The notes beneath the pieces are model-generated. The model ran no database searches, was not told where the DNA came from, and saw nothing but the letters and a program-made list of their open reading frames with translations. A stretch of 64,000 bases of DNA, from positions 214,591-278,590 of the forward strand of contig NZ_SPQG01000002.1 of the NCBI RefSeq assembly GCF_004944975.1. Direction: 5' to 3'. Below, one piece after another: positions 1 to 8,735 of this stretch (position 1 is the first letter of the stretch; every line of letters begins with the position of its first letter). The translations under genes were made by a program, and so were the position numbers. The stretch comes from Halorhabdus amylolytica (GTDB lineage Archaea; Halobacteriota; Halobacteria; Halobacteriales; Haloarculaceae).

Positions 1-45
1 ACGGCGCGTCGATTAACCGATCACCGAACAATCCGGATCAAACCC

Positions 46-969
46 ATGCCACCACAACCACTGTTCGAGGGCGTCTATCCCGCGATGACGACGCCCTTCG
101 CTGCGGACGGGAGCATCGATTTCGATCAACTGCGAGCCAACGCCCGGCGACTCGAAGCCGCTGGCGTCGACGGGGTCGTTCCTGTCGGCTCGACCGGCGA
201 GAGCGCCACTCTCAGCCACGACGAACACGTCGAGGTGATCGAGGCCGTCGCTGGGGTCCTCGAAGACGTGCCCGTGATCGCCGGGACCGGGAGCAACAAC
301 ACTCGCGAAGCCCTCTCGCTCTCCCGACGGGCACGGGACGCCGGTGCGGACGCCCTCCTGTTGATCTCGCCGTACTACAACAAGCCCGAACAGCACGGCC
401 TCCGCAAGCACTACCTGACGGTCGCCGACGAGATCGACCTGCCACAGATCGTCTACAATGTCCCCTCTCGGACAGGGCGCAACATCGAACCGGACACGGC
501 CGTCGAACTCGCCGACCACGAGAACATCCGGGCGTTCAAGGCCGCCTCGGGCGACCTCGGCCAGGTCACGGAGATCGTCGAACGCACTCGCGAGAAGGAC
601 TTCACCGTCCTCTCGGGCGACGACGCGCTGACGCTACCGATGCTGTCGATCGGCGCGAGAGGGGCGATCAGCGTCGTGGCCAACGTCGAGCCGGTTCGGA
701 CCTGCGCGATGGTCGGGGCGGCACTCGCGGGGGACTTCGAACGCGCTCGCGAGTTACATCACGAACTCGGTCCGCTCGCCCGGGCGCTGTTCGTCGAGAC
801 GAACCCGATCCCGGTCAAGGAGGCGATGTCGATCCGAGACCTGGGATCACCCGAACTCCGGTCGCCACTGACACGGCTCTCGGAGGAACACCGCCAGCAT
901 CTCCGGGACGTACTCGGAAACCTCGACCCGATCGACATCGAGACGCCCGTCGAGACGACGGACCGATAG
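46..969 (+). CDS. dapA: 4-hydroxy-tetrahydrodipicolinate synthase
   Basis: Condenses pyruvate with aspartate semialdehyde, the first committed step of the diaminopimelate/lysine pathway in the cytoplasm. The 307-residue protein is a full-length DHDPS/NAL-family TIM barrel. Visible family signatures are the N-terminal GVYPAMTTPF strand, GSTGES (phosphate/carboxylate loop, about residue 48), the SPYYNKPEQ segment, YNVPSRTGRN with the catalytic Tyr (about residue 138), and FKAASGD with the Schiff-base Lys (about residue 165). The start is the first Met before the conserved barrel strand. It leads a dapA-dapB-dapD run with short gaps, so co-transcription is likely. Only 45 nt of upstream sequence are visible, with a weak ATTAACC box near 13-18. 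Confidence 0.95.
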   Translation: MPPQPLFEGVYPAMTTPFAADGSIDFDQLRANARRLEAAGVDGVVPVGSTGESATLSHDEHVEVIEAVAGVLEDVPVIAGTGSNNTREALSLSRRARDAGADALLLISPYYNKPEQHGLRKHYLTVADEIDLPQIVYNVPSRTGRNIEPDTAVELADHENIRAFKAASGDLGQVTEIVERTREKDFTVLSGDDALTLPMLSIGARGAISVVANVEPVRTCAMVGAALAGDFERARELHHELGPLARALFVETNPIPVKEAMSIRDLGSPELRSPLTRLSEEHRQHLRDVLGNLDPIDIETPVETTDR

Positions 970-1000
970 TCATTCCGGGGCCGAGCACGGAGCGACCACC

Positions 1001-1765
1001 ATGATACGCATCGGCGTCACGGGTGCGGCCGGACGCATGGGCCGGACAGTCATCGAGACGGCGAGTGATCGCGAGGACGTGACGGTCGTCTTCGCCGTCG
1101 ACGCAACGGACGACGAGACGGTCGCTGGCAAACCGATCCACGAGCCTGACGACATCGCCGCGCTATTGGCGACCCACGAGCCCGATGCGATCGTCGACTT
1201 CTCCGTCCCCGAGGCGACCGTCGGGCTCGCCGACGCCTGCGCGGAGGCGGGCGTGCCGCTCGTGACCGGGACGACGGGCTTCGAGGACGACCAGGTGGCG
1301 GCGTTGGAAGACGCCAGCGGGGACGTGGCCGTCCTGAAGGCCGCCAACTTCGCCCGCGGGATCCAGGCACTGTTGGCGACCGTCCGGGCGGCCACCGAGG
1401 CGCTGCCGGGCTACGACATCGAACTCACCGAGACACACCACAACGCGAAACAGGACGCGCCGAGCGGCACGGCGAAGACACTGCTCGAAGCACTCGCCGA
1501 CGCCCGCGAGGAGGACTTCGCGGAGGTTTACGGCCGAGAGGGGATCGACCCCCGCGAGGCAGGCGAGGTCGGCGTTCACGTCCGGCGAGCCGGGGATGTC
1601 CGTGGCGAACACGAACTCATGTTCGCCGGCAACGACGAGGTACTGACGCTGTCCCATCGCGCGGAGGACCGCGGAGTCTTCGCCGCGGGCGCACTCGACG
1701 CCGCTATCTGGATCGCTGGCCGGGAACCGGGATTCTATACCTTCGGGGACGTAATCGAGGGTTAA
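1001..1765 (+). CDS. dapB: 4-hydroxy-tetrahydrodipicolinate reductase
   Basis: Reduces the DapA product to tetrahydrodipicolinate with NAD(P)H. The 254-residue length is normal. The N-terminus has the Rossmann GVTGAAGRMGRTV motif; GTTGF (about residue 88) and AANFARGIQ follow; the substrate-binding ETHHNAKQDAPSGTAKTL block (about residues 147-164) carries the paired His and the catalytic Lys; RAEDRGVFAAGAL lies near the C-terminus. It sits 31 nt after dapA and 1 nt before dapD, clearly one operon. Nothing unusual was seen in the reading frame. Confidence 0.95.
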   Translation: MIRIGVTGAAGRMGRTVIETASDREDVTVVFAVDATDDETVAGKPIHEPDDIAALLATHEPDAIVDFSVPEATVGLADACAEAGVPLVTGTTGFEDDQVAALEDASGDVAVLKAANFARGIQALLATVRAATEALPGYDIELTETHHNAKQDAPSGTAKTLLEALADAREEDFAEVYGREGIDPREAGEVGVHVRRAGDVRGEHELMFAGNDEVLTLSHRAEDRGVFAAGALDAAIWIAGREPGFYTFGDVIEG

Positions 1766-1766
1766 C

Positions 1767-2594
1767 ATGCGTCTGAAGGCCGACATCGAAGACCTCTGGA
1801 ATCGATCGGACGACCTGACCCCGGCGGATCTCACTGACGACCAGCAGGCCACGCTGGATCGCTTCCTCGAAGCGCTGGAGGCCGGCGAGGTGCGGGCCGC
1901 CGAGAAGCACGACGGCACCTGGGAAGCCAACGAGTGGGTCAAACAGGGCATCCTGCTGAATTTCACCCTCCGGGAGACGCAGGCCCGCGAGTACGGCGAC
2001 GTCACGTATCACGATGTCCTCCCGCTCAGGGAGACGGCCGATCTCGGTGACCGTGGAACGCGTAACACCCCCGACGGGACGGTCATCCGCCGGGGCGCGT
2101 ACGTCGGCAGCGACGCGATCCTGATGAGCCCCGCGTTCGTGAACATCGGCGCGCACGTCGGCGACGGCACGCTCGTCGATTCGAACGATGTCGTCGGCTC
2201 GTGCGCTCAGATCGGCGACGACGTGAAACTCGGCGCGAACACCGTCATCGGTGGCGTGCTCGAACCCGTCGAGGACGCGCCGGTGGTCGTCGAGGATGGC
2301 GTGGCACTCGGGGCCGGCAGTCGCGTCACCTCTGGGTTCGTCGTCGGTGAGAACTCGGTAGTTGGCGAGGACACCTTGCTCTCGCCCCGGATCCCCGTGT
2401 ACGATCTGGTCGAGGAAGAGATTCGCTATGGCGAACTCCCACCCGGGCGGCGGGCTTTCCAGCGCTTCGTCGAGAGTTCGATCGGCGAGCACGACCTCTT
2501 CGACGGTGGGGCGTACAAGCCGGCGGTCGTTGCGACCCACGTCGAGGAAGAGACGCTGGAAGGGGCAGAGCGCGAGGACGCGTTGCGGGAGTAG
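1767..2594 (+). CDS. dapD: tetrahydrodipicolinate N-succinyltransferase
   Basis: Transfers succinyl from succinyl-CoA to tetrahydrodipicolinate, so this organism uses the succinylase branch (consistent with dapE downstream). The protein has 275 residues, with an N-terminal helical domain and then a left-handed beta-helix made of hexapeptide repeats (about residues 105-215, including IGAHVGDGT, GDDVKLGANTVIGG and VGENSVVGEDT). RRGAYVG and the C-terminal PPGRRAFQRFVESS are also family-like. The last codons read ETLEGAEREDALRE-stop, and the same peptide plus a stop is encoded again 174 nt downstream (see the repeat entry). Lysine genes resume only at 6182, after an inverted GH31 gene. Confidence 0.93.
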   Translation: MRLKADIEDLWNRSDDLTPADLTDDQQATLDRFLEALEAGEVRAAEKHDGTWEANEWVKQGILLNFTLRETQAREYGDVTYHDVLPLRETADLGDRGTRNTPDGTVIRRGAYVGSDAILMSPAFVNIGAHVGDGTLVDSNDVVGSCAQIGDDVKLGANTVIGGVLEPVEDAPVVVEDGVALGAGSRVTSGFVVGENSVVGEDTLLSPRIPVYDLVEEEIRYGELPPGRRAFQRFVESSIGEHDLFDGGAYKPAVVATHVEEETLEGAEREDALRE

Positions 2595-2768
2595 AGGTGT
2601 CCGCGTGTCTTCGGCACGGGGTTCAGGCGAACGACCGAAGGGAGTGAGCGCCTTTTTGGTCCAGATTTTTCGAGGAGAGGTTGCGAGTGAAACGAGCAAC
2701 CCGACGACGAAAAAGGTGGGAGCGAGACGCTGGAAGGGGCAGAGCGCGAGGACGCGCTCCGGGAGTGA
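2550..2768 (+). repeat. direct repeat of the dapD 3' end (copies 2550-2594 and 2724-2768)
   Basis: The final 45 bases of dapD recur 174 nt downstream. The first 33 bases are identical; the last 12 differ at four positions. Both copies read ETLEGAEREDALRE then a stop: the differences are a synonymous Leu codon (TTG versus CTC) and TAG versus TGA. The spacer is not dapD-like and holds the structured element at 2650-2720. Rebuilding a gene's 3' end is typical of integration or of recombination between homologous copies. Which copy is ancestral cannot be told from this sequence. Confidence 0.85.
2650..2720. terminator. structured element A, probable bidirectional terminator
   Basis: The element starts GCCTTTTT, then CCA-n2-TTTTTCG, an inner GGTTGC/GCAACC stem, and CGAAAAA-n2-TGG. 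It can fold into a long hairpin whose outer stem carries a T-tract on both strands. It lies between the convergent dapD (+) and GH31 (-) genes, so it could end both transcripts. A second copy with the same layout lies at 8736-8804, also at a convergent junction. The fold is seen in the sequence; the terminator role is inferred. Confidence 0.6.
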
Positions 2769-2955
2769 GGAGGAATTATCTCGGTGCGATTCGCGGTGGC
2801 GTTTGTCACCCCACGCGGGGCGAGGGCCACTCGTAGGCACGATCGCCCACCCGGATGTTCTCCGAGAATCTCCCCTCGTCAGTCGCGGCCACCAGCTGGT
2901 GTGATGGGGATTATCGACAGTGGAAGCTGATAAACGAGGCAGTAGCAGAGATCGC

Positions 2956-5790
2956 CTACTGCTGACTGTGTTCGTTGAAAATGAGCTTTACGTTGTACAC
3001 TTCGCCGGCGGGAATGTGAACCAGTACGGCGCTCTCATCTTGGCTGTAGGCGAACGAGTTCAACGTGTCTTCGACCGTGTCGGCGGCGACTTCGTCGTAC
3101 TTTGTCGGCCCTGCTTGGACCTTCTTCGGCGCTCTCGACCGGTCGAGTCCCAACAGGTACGACGACAGCTGCGAGTCGTCGTAGTTCCGGACTTCTACCC
3201 GAGAGTCGAAGGTGACGACGCCTTTCTCTGTCTCCGTGATGGTGAAGTTCGTCACGTTGTACTCGCCGTCCTCGAAACTGTTGGTCGCACCGTCGTCCTC
3301 GTAGAACGAGTACGACGTCTCTTCGTCGAGATAGGTGTTTAGTTGAAGCGTCGTAAGCGGCTTTTCTCCCGTGTACTGTTGCACTTCGCGCATCGGGATG
3401 ACCGAGTCCTTGCGAACGTAGATCGGCAGGTGGTCGATCGGCGCGTCGACGGTCATCCACTGGCCGCCGTCGTACACCTCATTGTTCCAGAAGTCGACCC
3501 AGGTCTCACCATCCGGGAGGTAAACGTCGCGCTCGGTCGCGCCCGCTTCGAGGACTGGTGCGAGTAGCATGTCGTCACCGAAGAGGAACTGATCTGTGAT
3601 GTCCCGGACCTCTTCGTCGTTTTGGAACTGGTAGACGAGCGGTTGGAAGATGGGCTTTCCACTCTCAGAGGAGTCTTGGAACTCGTTGTAAAGGTACGGA
3701 AGCAGCTTGTATCGTAGCTCGGTGTACTTCTTCGTGATATCCACCGCTTCCTCGCCGAACGTCCAGGGGTGTTGATTGCGCGGGAGGTCCGGGTCTTGCT
3801 TCTGGTGGGTGTCCGTGTGGTTCCGAAAGAAGGGGATGAACGCACCCACCTCTATCCAGCGTTTGAATAGTTCGGGAGAAGGCCGCCCGACGAATCCGCC
3901 GACATCGTGCCCGCAAAACGCTAGCCCGGAAAGTCCCATGTTCATCATCATCGGTATCTGCATCTGAAGGTGGGCCCAATCACTCACACAGTCGCCGGTC
4001 CAGATAGCCGCGTACCGTTGACCACCGGCGTAGAGGTTCCGGTTCAACAGAAACGGACGGTCGTCGGGCTTGAAGAGGTCAAACGACTCGCGTGCCGCTC
4101 GCGCGTAGTCGAACCCGTACATGTTGTGGTACTCCTCGTGTAACATCGTGTCGTCGCCCGTTCCGTGGACGTTATCCACTGGCATCGTCCAGTCGTAACT
4201 ACTGTTGCTCTGGAACACCGCCGGTTCACCCATATCGTTTTTCACCCCGTCGAAGCCCGCGTCGAACAACACGTCGTGTTGTTCGGCCCACCAGTTTCGA
4301 ACCTCCGAACGGGAGAAGTCGGGCCACACTGCGACGTCGGGCCAGACTTCCGCTTTGAACGTCTCGCCGTTGGCGTCCTTGGTCCAGTAGTCGTTGGCAG
4401 CCCCTTCGAGATAGGGGTCGTACGGTTCGAGTTCTCCGTCTCCATCGACGTCAACCTCTTCGTCTACTGCAACGCCCGGATCGTTGACGGCGACCGTCTT
4501 GAGCTCCGGTAGCTCGTCGCTGAGCGACTGCAGCGCATCCCGGTGGGAGTCCTGAATACTGAAGACACGGTAGGTTTCCATGTAGCCGATGTCGAAGTGC
4601 ATTGCGTCCAGTGGGATGCTCTCCTCGCGGTACCGATGTGGCACTTCGACGAGTTCGTCAGGGCTGTACTCCCACTTGCTCTGGTGGAAACCCATCGCCC
4701 ACTTGGGTGGCAGGTTGATCGTCCCAGTCAGACTCGTGTAGCTGTCGAGTACGTCGCCGATCTCCGGCCCGTAGGCGAAGTAATACGTTAATTGGCCACC
4801 GTCGCCGACGAAGTAGTAGTAGTCCTCGCCGGCGTTGGTGTCGTAGGTCTCTTCGACGCCGTCGGCGTTCGCCACTTTGGGCGTGTGGAACACCGTGTGG
4901 TAGGGGTTGTCGAAGAAGATGCCGTAGGCACCAGCGTCCTTCAGGCCGACGAAGAACGGAATCGAGGCGTAGACATAGTCGTTCGTGTAGAAGTACCCGT
5001 ACTGGTCCGTGTTCCAGTTTTCGAGTTTCTTCCCGCGCTGGTTGAGAGTGAGTTCGGGTTGTTCGCCGAACCCGTAGAAGGCTTCGTCTTCGTCGGCCTT
5101 CTTGTACACGTAGGGAAGCGGCTCGTTCGGGGTCGGATCGGTCATTTCGACGTCGTTCTGTGTGGGTGAGTCGTACCCCGACGACCCCGTCTCCAAGTCG
5201 GTCTCGTTTTTGTAACTCGCGTACGATGACGGCGTCGTTGGCGTCGAGTCGGCCGCTGTCCCGTCGCGCTCGGGGGATGGTACGTATCCCGACGACCCCT
5301 TGTCCAGGTAGTCTTCGTTGACAACGGTCCCGTCCTTATCGAGGAACCGGACGCCGAAGAGTTCAGTATTGATCTCGACGGTGATGGTGTCGGTTTCAAT
5401 GGCGATTGTTTCGGGACTCGTCTCGACGCTGAAGTCCGGGATGTCCCAGTCGCCGCGTCCCTTTTTGATTCCACGGGATTCGTATTCTTCCTCTTCGAGG
5501 TCCACGATGGAAACACGAGCGAGGGTGTCACTGAACAGACGAATGTACCCTTCGTGGCTCCCGAGGTCCAGTTTCACTCCGTCATCGAGAACTTCGTGAC
5601 CCTCGACGGACAACTGCATGAGATTGTCCTCGTCGACCTGCGGTTCGTAGTGAATCTTCGAACCGAAGTGATGGGCCGATGCGGGGGCTGATGTGAGAGC
5701 GCTGCCCGCTAGAAGGGCAGCCGTTGATTTCAACACTGTACGGCGTTCGACCGGGGGGAATCCGGAGTCGTTTGGATTGTCGTCAAACAT
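2956..5790 (-). CDS. Tat-exported GH31 alpha-glucosidase/alpha-xylosidase
   Basis: A GH31 enzyme that hydrolyses alpha-linked glucosides or xylosides outside the cell. The chosen start (MFDDNP...) gives 944 residues and places a twin-arginine signal, ERRTVLKSTAALLAG, at the N-terminus followed by SAPASA; an in-frame start 75 nt upstream only adds a non-signal-like extension. Domains in order: N-terminal galactose-mutarotase-like domain, (beta/alpha)8 barrel with KWAMGFHQSKW, the nucleophile motif GVKNDMGEP (Asp about 519), the acid/base motif WTGDC (Asp about 600), GHDVGGF and FIPFFRNHT, then C-terminal beta domains with TYLDEE and SFYEDDG. The gene lies inverted between dapD and lysA, an unusual place, and has AT-rich upstream DNA. 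Exact substrate cannot be set from sequence alone. Confidence 0.9.
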   Translation of the reverse strand: MFDDNPNDSGFPPVERRTVLKSTAALLAGSALTSAPASAHHFGSKIHYEPQVDEDNLMQLSVEGHEVLDDGVKLDLGSHEGYIRLFSDTLARVSIVDLEEEEYESRGIKKGRGDWDIPDFSVETSPETIAIETDTITVEINTELFGVRFLDKDGTVVNEDYLDKGSSGYVPSPERDGTAADSTPTTPSSYASYKNETDLETGSSGYDSPTQNDVEMTDPTPNEPLPYVYKKADEDEAFYGFGEQPELTLNQRGKKLENWNTDQYGYFYTNDYVYASIPFFVGLKDAGAYGIFFDNPYHTVFHTPKVANADGVEETYDTNAGEDYYYFVGDGGQLTYYFAYGPEIGDVLDSYTSLTGTINLPPKWAMGFHQSKWEYSPDELVEVPHRYREESIPLDAMHFDIGYMETYRVFSIQDSHRDALQSLSDELPELKTVAVNDPGVAVDEEVDVDGDGELEPYDPYLEGAANDYWTKDANGETFKAEVWPDVAVWPDFSRSEVRNWWAEQHDVLFDAGFDGVKNDMGEPAVFQSNSSYDWTMPVDNVHGTGDDTMLHEEYHNMYGFDYARAARESFDLFKPDDRPFLLNRNLYAGGQRYAAIWTGDCVSDWAHLQMQIPMMMNMGLSGLAFCGHDVGGFVGRPSPELFKRWIEVGAFIPFFRNHTDTHQKQDPDLPRNQHPWTFGEEAVDITKKYTELRYKLLPYLYNEFQDSSESGKPIFQPLVYQFQNDEEVRDITDQFLFGDDMLLAPVLEAGATERDVYLPDGETWVDFWNNEVYDGGQWMTVDAPIDHLPIYVRKDSVIPMREVQQYTGEKPLTTLQLNTYLDEETSYSFYEDDGATNSFEDGEYNVTNFTITETEKGVVTFDSRVEVRNYDDSQLSSYLLGLDRSRAPKKVQAGPTKYDEVAADTVEDTLNSFAYSQDESAVLVHIPAGEVYNVKLIFNEHSQQ

Positions 5791-6181
5791 TGAGTGTGTC
5801 GGTGAGTGGGGGTATGCGTTCGGAAGACTGTTCGATGAGCTGAGGTCCGGGGTGGTCCATCGCACAGACCCCGTGATTCGATCCAGTAATATTCACATCC
5901 ATTATTTATTTTGGATGCTAATACTACTATAATTACATTATGTGCGTGAATTATTGGTCTTAACACATCCTAGTTGAGGCTATTTTCCGAGCAATAATAA
6001 ACTTCTAGCCGACATAACGGTGATAAAATATAGTGTATAGTGGATTTGAATAAACAAATGTTGATGATTGTGATGATGAAACAAAAGAACACCCAATGGA
6101 GATCTGTGCTGAACTTACAGAGAGTATTCCTGAAAACCCCGAAGCGCAATCCTTGTTATCGACCTTCCCCTGTTTTCGCTA
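5791..6181. other. AT-rich intergenic tract between GH31 and lysA
   Basis: From about 5885 to 6130 the composition is far more AT-rich than the flanking genes. It holds the GH31 promoter region (an AATAAATAA box near 5898-5908 on the minus strand, with a CATCC/GGATG inverted repeat around it) and the lysA promoter (TTGTTATC at 6153-6160, about 26 nt before the lysA ATG). A short plus-strand frame, about 6064-6181, encodes an acidic peptide (VDDCDDETKEHPMEIC...) whose TAA overlaps the lysA ATG; it may be the tail of a lost gene. No intact gene is recognised. Confidence 0.6.
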
Positions 6182-7441
6182 ATGAGTCACTCGCCACTGG
6201 TCCGGCGCCTCGCCGACTGGGACCACGATCGGCTGCTCGATCTGGCCGCCGAATACGGGACGCCACTGTACGTTCTCGATCCTGAACGTGTCGCCGAGAA
6301 CTACCGCCGGTTCGATGCGGCTTTTCCAGACGCCGAGGTGATGTACGCCGCGAAGGCCCACACCGGCCGAGCCGCCCTTTCGACGTTGCTGGACACCGGC
6401 GCGACCATCGAGTGTGCCGCTCGCGGGGAGCTACAGCGGGCGATCGAGGCGGGCGCTAACCCGAACACACTCCAGTATACGGCCGTCAATCCGCCCGACG
6501 CCGATCTCGATTACGCGGTCGAACTCGCTGAGGACAATCCGGGGCTCACGATCACCGGTGGTGCCGAGGACACGTTCGACCGTCTCCAAGCGCGCGGCTA
6601 CGACGGCCGCGTCGCGATCCGGATCAACCCTGGGATCGGGACGGGTCATCACGAGAAGGTTGCGACCGGCAAGGACGCGAAGTTCGGGATTCCCTACGAG
6701 CGCGTTCCCGCACTCGCTGACGACCTCCGGGAGCGTTTCGATCTCGTCGGTCTTCATGCCCACGTAGGAAGCGGTGTCCTCTCCGACGAGGTTGAGGATC
6801 ACGCTCGCGCACTCGGCAAAGTCGCCGACCTGGCCCGTGAGGTCGGCGACGCCGACCTGGAGTTCGTCGATCTCGGCGGCGGGTTCGGTGTCCCCTATCG
6901 CGAGGACGAATCACCACTTGACCTCCAGGCCGTGGCCGAGACGGTCCGTGATGCGGTCGGCGACCTCGATACGACGATGAAATTCGAACCCGGGCGGTAC
7001 GTCGTCGCCGACGCCGAGTTGATCCTTACGACGGTCAACACGATCAAAGAGGCCCCCGAAACGACCGTGGTCGGCGTCGATGCCTCGCTGTCGACGTTGA
7101 TCCGGCCGGCGATGTTCGACGCCTACCATCCGATCCGGAACGTCTCTTCGGCCGACAGCGAGGACGCGCCGGTCTCGATCGGCGGTCCGTGCTGTACGAG
7201 CGCGGATGTCTTCGCTACTGACCGACCGATCGCCCGACCGGAGCGTAAGGACGTCCTCGCGATCGGCAACGCCGGGGCCTACGGGTACGAACTCGCCAAT
7301 CACTTCCACTCCCAGCCCCGGCCCGCCGAGATCGCGATCGATGGCGACGGCGCCCGGGTCGTCCGTCGCCGGGAGACCATGGCCGACGTCACACGCGTCG
7401 AGGACGAGGCCCCCGGCGCGCCCGATCCGGAGCGCGAGTGA
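6182..7441 (+). CDS. lysA: diaminopimelate decarboxylase
   Basis: PLP-dependent enzyme converting meso-diaminopimelate to lysine, the last pathway step. The 419-residue protein has the alanine-racemase-like barrel with the PLP Lys in VMYAAKAHTGRA (about residue 57), HAHVGSG (about residue 195), the Gly-rich phosphate loop DLGGGFGVPY and FEPGRYVVADAE, then the C-terminal beta domain with GGPCCTSADVF (catalytic Cys) and GNAGAYGYELANHF. The ATG is about 26 nt after a weak TATA-like box, so a leaderless transcript is plausible. Its stop overlaps the ATG of dapE (TGATG), showing translational coupling. In other haloarchaea dapF commonly lies between these two genes; here it is absent. Confidence 0.95.
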   Translation: MSHSPLVRRLADWDHDRLLDLAAEYGTPLYVLDPERVAENYRRFDAAFPDAEVMYAAKAHTGRAALSTLLDTGATIECAARGELQRAIEAGANPNTLQYTAVNPPDADLDYAVELAEDNPGLTITGGAEDTFDRLQARGYDGRVAIRINPGIGTGHHEKVATGKDAKFGIPYERVPALADDLRERFDLVGLHAHVGSGVLSDEVEDHARALGKVADLAREVGDADLEFVDLGGGFGVPYREDESPLDLQAVAETVRDAVGDLDTTMKFEPGRYVVADAELILTTVNTIKEAPETTVVGVDASLSTLIRPAMFDAYHPIRNVSSADSEDAPVSIGGPCCTSADVFATDRPIARPERKDVLAIGNAGAYGYELANHFHSQPRPAEIAIDGDGARVVRRRETMADVTRVEDEAPGAPDPERE

Positions 7442-8532
7442 TGGCCTTCGACGTTCTCGAGTTCCACGAGCGCGCGGTCCGGACACCGTCCCACGAGTCG
7501 GTCGACGCGATGCGAACGCTGCTCGTCGAGACCCTCGAAGATGCGGGCGTGGACGTTCACGTAGATAGTGGCGGAAACGTCGTCGCGCAACGAGGCAGCA
7601 ACGACACCGACGACAGCCCCCACCTCCTGCTCAATACCCACCTCGACACCGTTCCGCCTCACGTCCCGTACGAACGCGACGGCGAGGTCGTCCGTGGACG
7701 AGGTGCCTGTGACGCGAAGGGGCCACTGGCGGCGATGGTAGCTGCCTTTCTGGAAGCCGACCTCGGGGACGGGCGAGTGACTCTTGCCGTCACGCCCGAC
7801 GAGGAGACGACCCAGACCGGCGCGGCACACCTCGTCGAGACGTCAGTCACTGACTTCGACGCGGCGATCGTCGGCGAACCGACGGGGCTGGACATTTGCT
7901 ACGCCGCCCGCGGTCAGTTCGAAGGGACGATTACCCTCACCGGTGAGAGTGCCCACGCGAGCGATCCGGCCGACGGGATCAACGCGCTCCGGGCCGTCGG
8001 CCCGACCATCGAAGCGATGGATCGCTACGACGACGAGCACGGCCCCGGCGAGCACGACACGCTCGGCGCGCCGACGCTGACGCTGACGATGATCGAGGGC
8101 GGCGAGGCCTCGAACCAGATCCCGGCCGAAGTGACGATCACCTTCGATCGTCGGAGCGTCCCACCCGAGCGAAGCGAGGAGTTTCCCGCTTCCTTGAAGG
8201 CTCACCTGCGGGACTCGCTCCCCGGGGATATCGACATCTCCGTCGAACTGATCCGGCCCGACACGCCGTTCCCCGAGGCGTTCGAGACGGACCCAGAGGC
8301 TCAAATCGTCGAGGTTCTGCGGGACGCGAGCGGCGGGGCCGTGCGCCCCTTCGGTGCGGCGACGGAGGCCGCCCAGTTCGCCGACATCGCGCCGACGGTC
8401 GTCTTCGGTCCCGGCGTGTTGAGCGACGACGAGGGACCGGTCGCCCACTCGCCGCGGGAGTACGTCGATCAGCGGGATGTCGAACGAGCGGCGAACGTCC
8501 TGACCGAGGCCGTCGACGTAGTGGTCCGCTGA
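7441..8532 (+). CDS. dapE: succinyl-diaminopimelate desuccinylase (M20 family)
   Basis: Metal-dependent amidohydrolase that removes succinate from N-succinyl-diaminopimelate. The 363-residue M20 protein shows LLLNTHLDTVPP (metal His and Asp), GRGACDAKGPLAAM (metal Asp), VTPDEETTQTGA (catalytic and metal Glu pair), IVGEPTGLD, the dimerisation-domain GESAHASDP and the C-terminal metal-ligand region ending in HSPREYVD. The start is the ATG overlapping the lysA stop; a GTG one codon earlier is possible. Context (dapD, lysA) supports DapE over ArgE or LysK. It runs convergently into proS; structured element B lies between them. Confidence 0.9.
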   Translation: MAFDVLEFHERAVRTPSHESVDAMRTLLVETLEDAGVDVHVDSGGNVVAQRGSNDTDDSPHLLLNTHLDTVPPHVPYERDGEVVRGRGACDAKGPLAAMVAAFLEADLGDGRVTLAVTPDEETTQTGAAHLVETSVTDFDAAIVGEPTGLDICYAARGQFEGTITLTGESAHASDPADGINALRAVGPTIEAMDRYDDEHGPGEHDTLGAPTLTLTMIEGGEASNQIPAEVTITFDRRSVPPERSEEFPASLKAHLRDSLPGDIDISVELIRPDTPFPEAFETDPEAQIVEVLRDASGGAVRPFGAATEAAQFADIAPTVVFGPGVLSDDEGPVAHSPREYVDQRDVERAANVLTEAVDVVVR

Positions 8533-8584
8533 CTGCAGGGGAGTCCACAGACGTCGAGGTGCACCTCCTCTCACTCCGTATCGA

Positions 8585-8735
8585 TCAGCCGTCGCTGTCG
8601 AGGGTGGTGTTACCGTCGGCCCGAAACGCGTCCGCGCGATCCTCGATGAATGTGTGCATGTCACGTGGAGGCCGACCGAGAATCCACTGACTGTCCCGCG
8701 TGACGCGATCGGCGAGACCGGCGGTCGAGCCGTCG
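8585..8735 (-). pseudogene. C-terminal remnant of an NmrA-like NAD(P)-binding protein
   Basis: A minus-strand frame of about 45 residues ends at a TGA and contains WILGRPPRDMHTFIEDRADAF, which closely resembles the C-terminal ...GRPPR-x-x-x-F...DH...F tail of NmrA/NAD(P)H-binding SDR-like proteins. No Rossmann N-terminus is present: the similarity stops exactly where structured element B begins. I read this as a decayed fragment rather than a gene. Family assignment rests on one short motif. Confidence 0.5.

Noticed and set aside
1704..2840. A 378-codon open frame antisense to dapD
   Set aside because: Shadow of dapD and its 3' spacer; no motif recognised.
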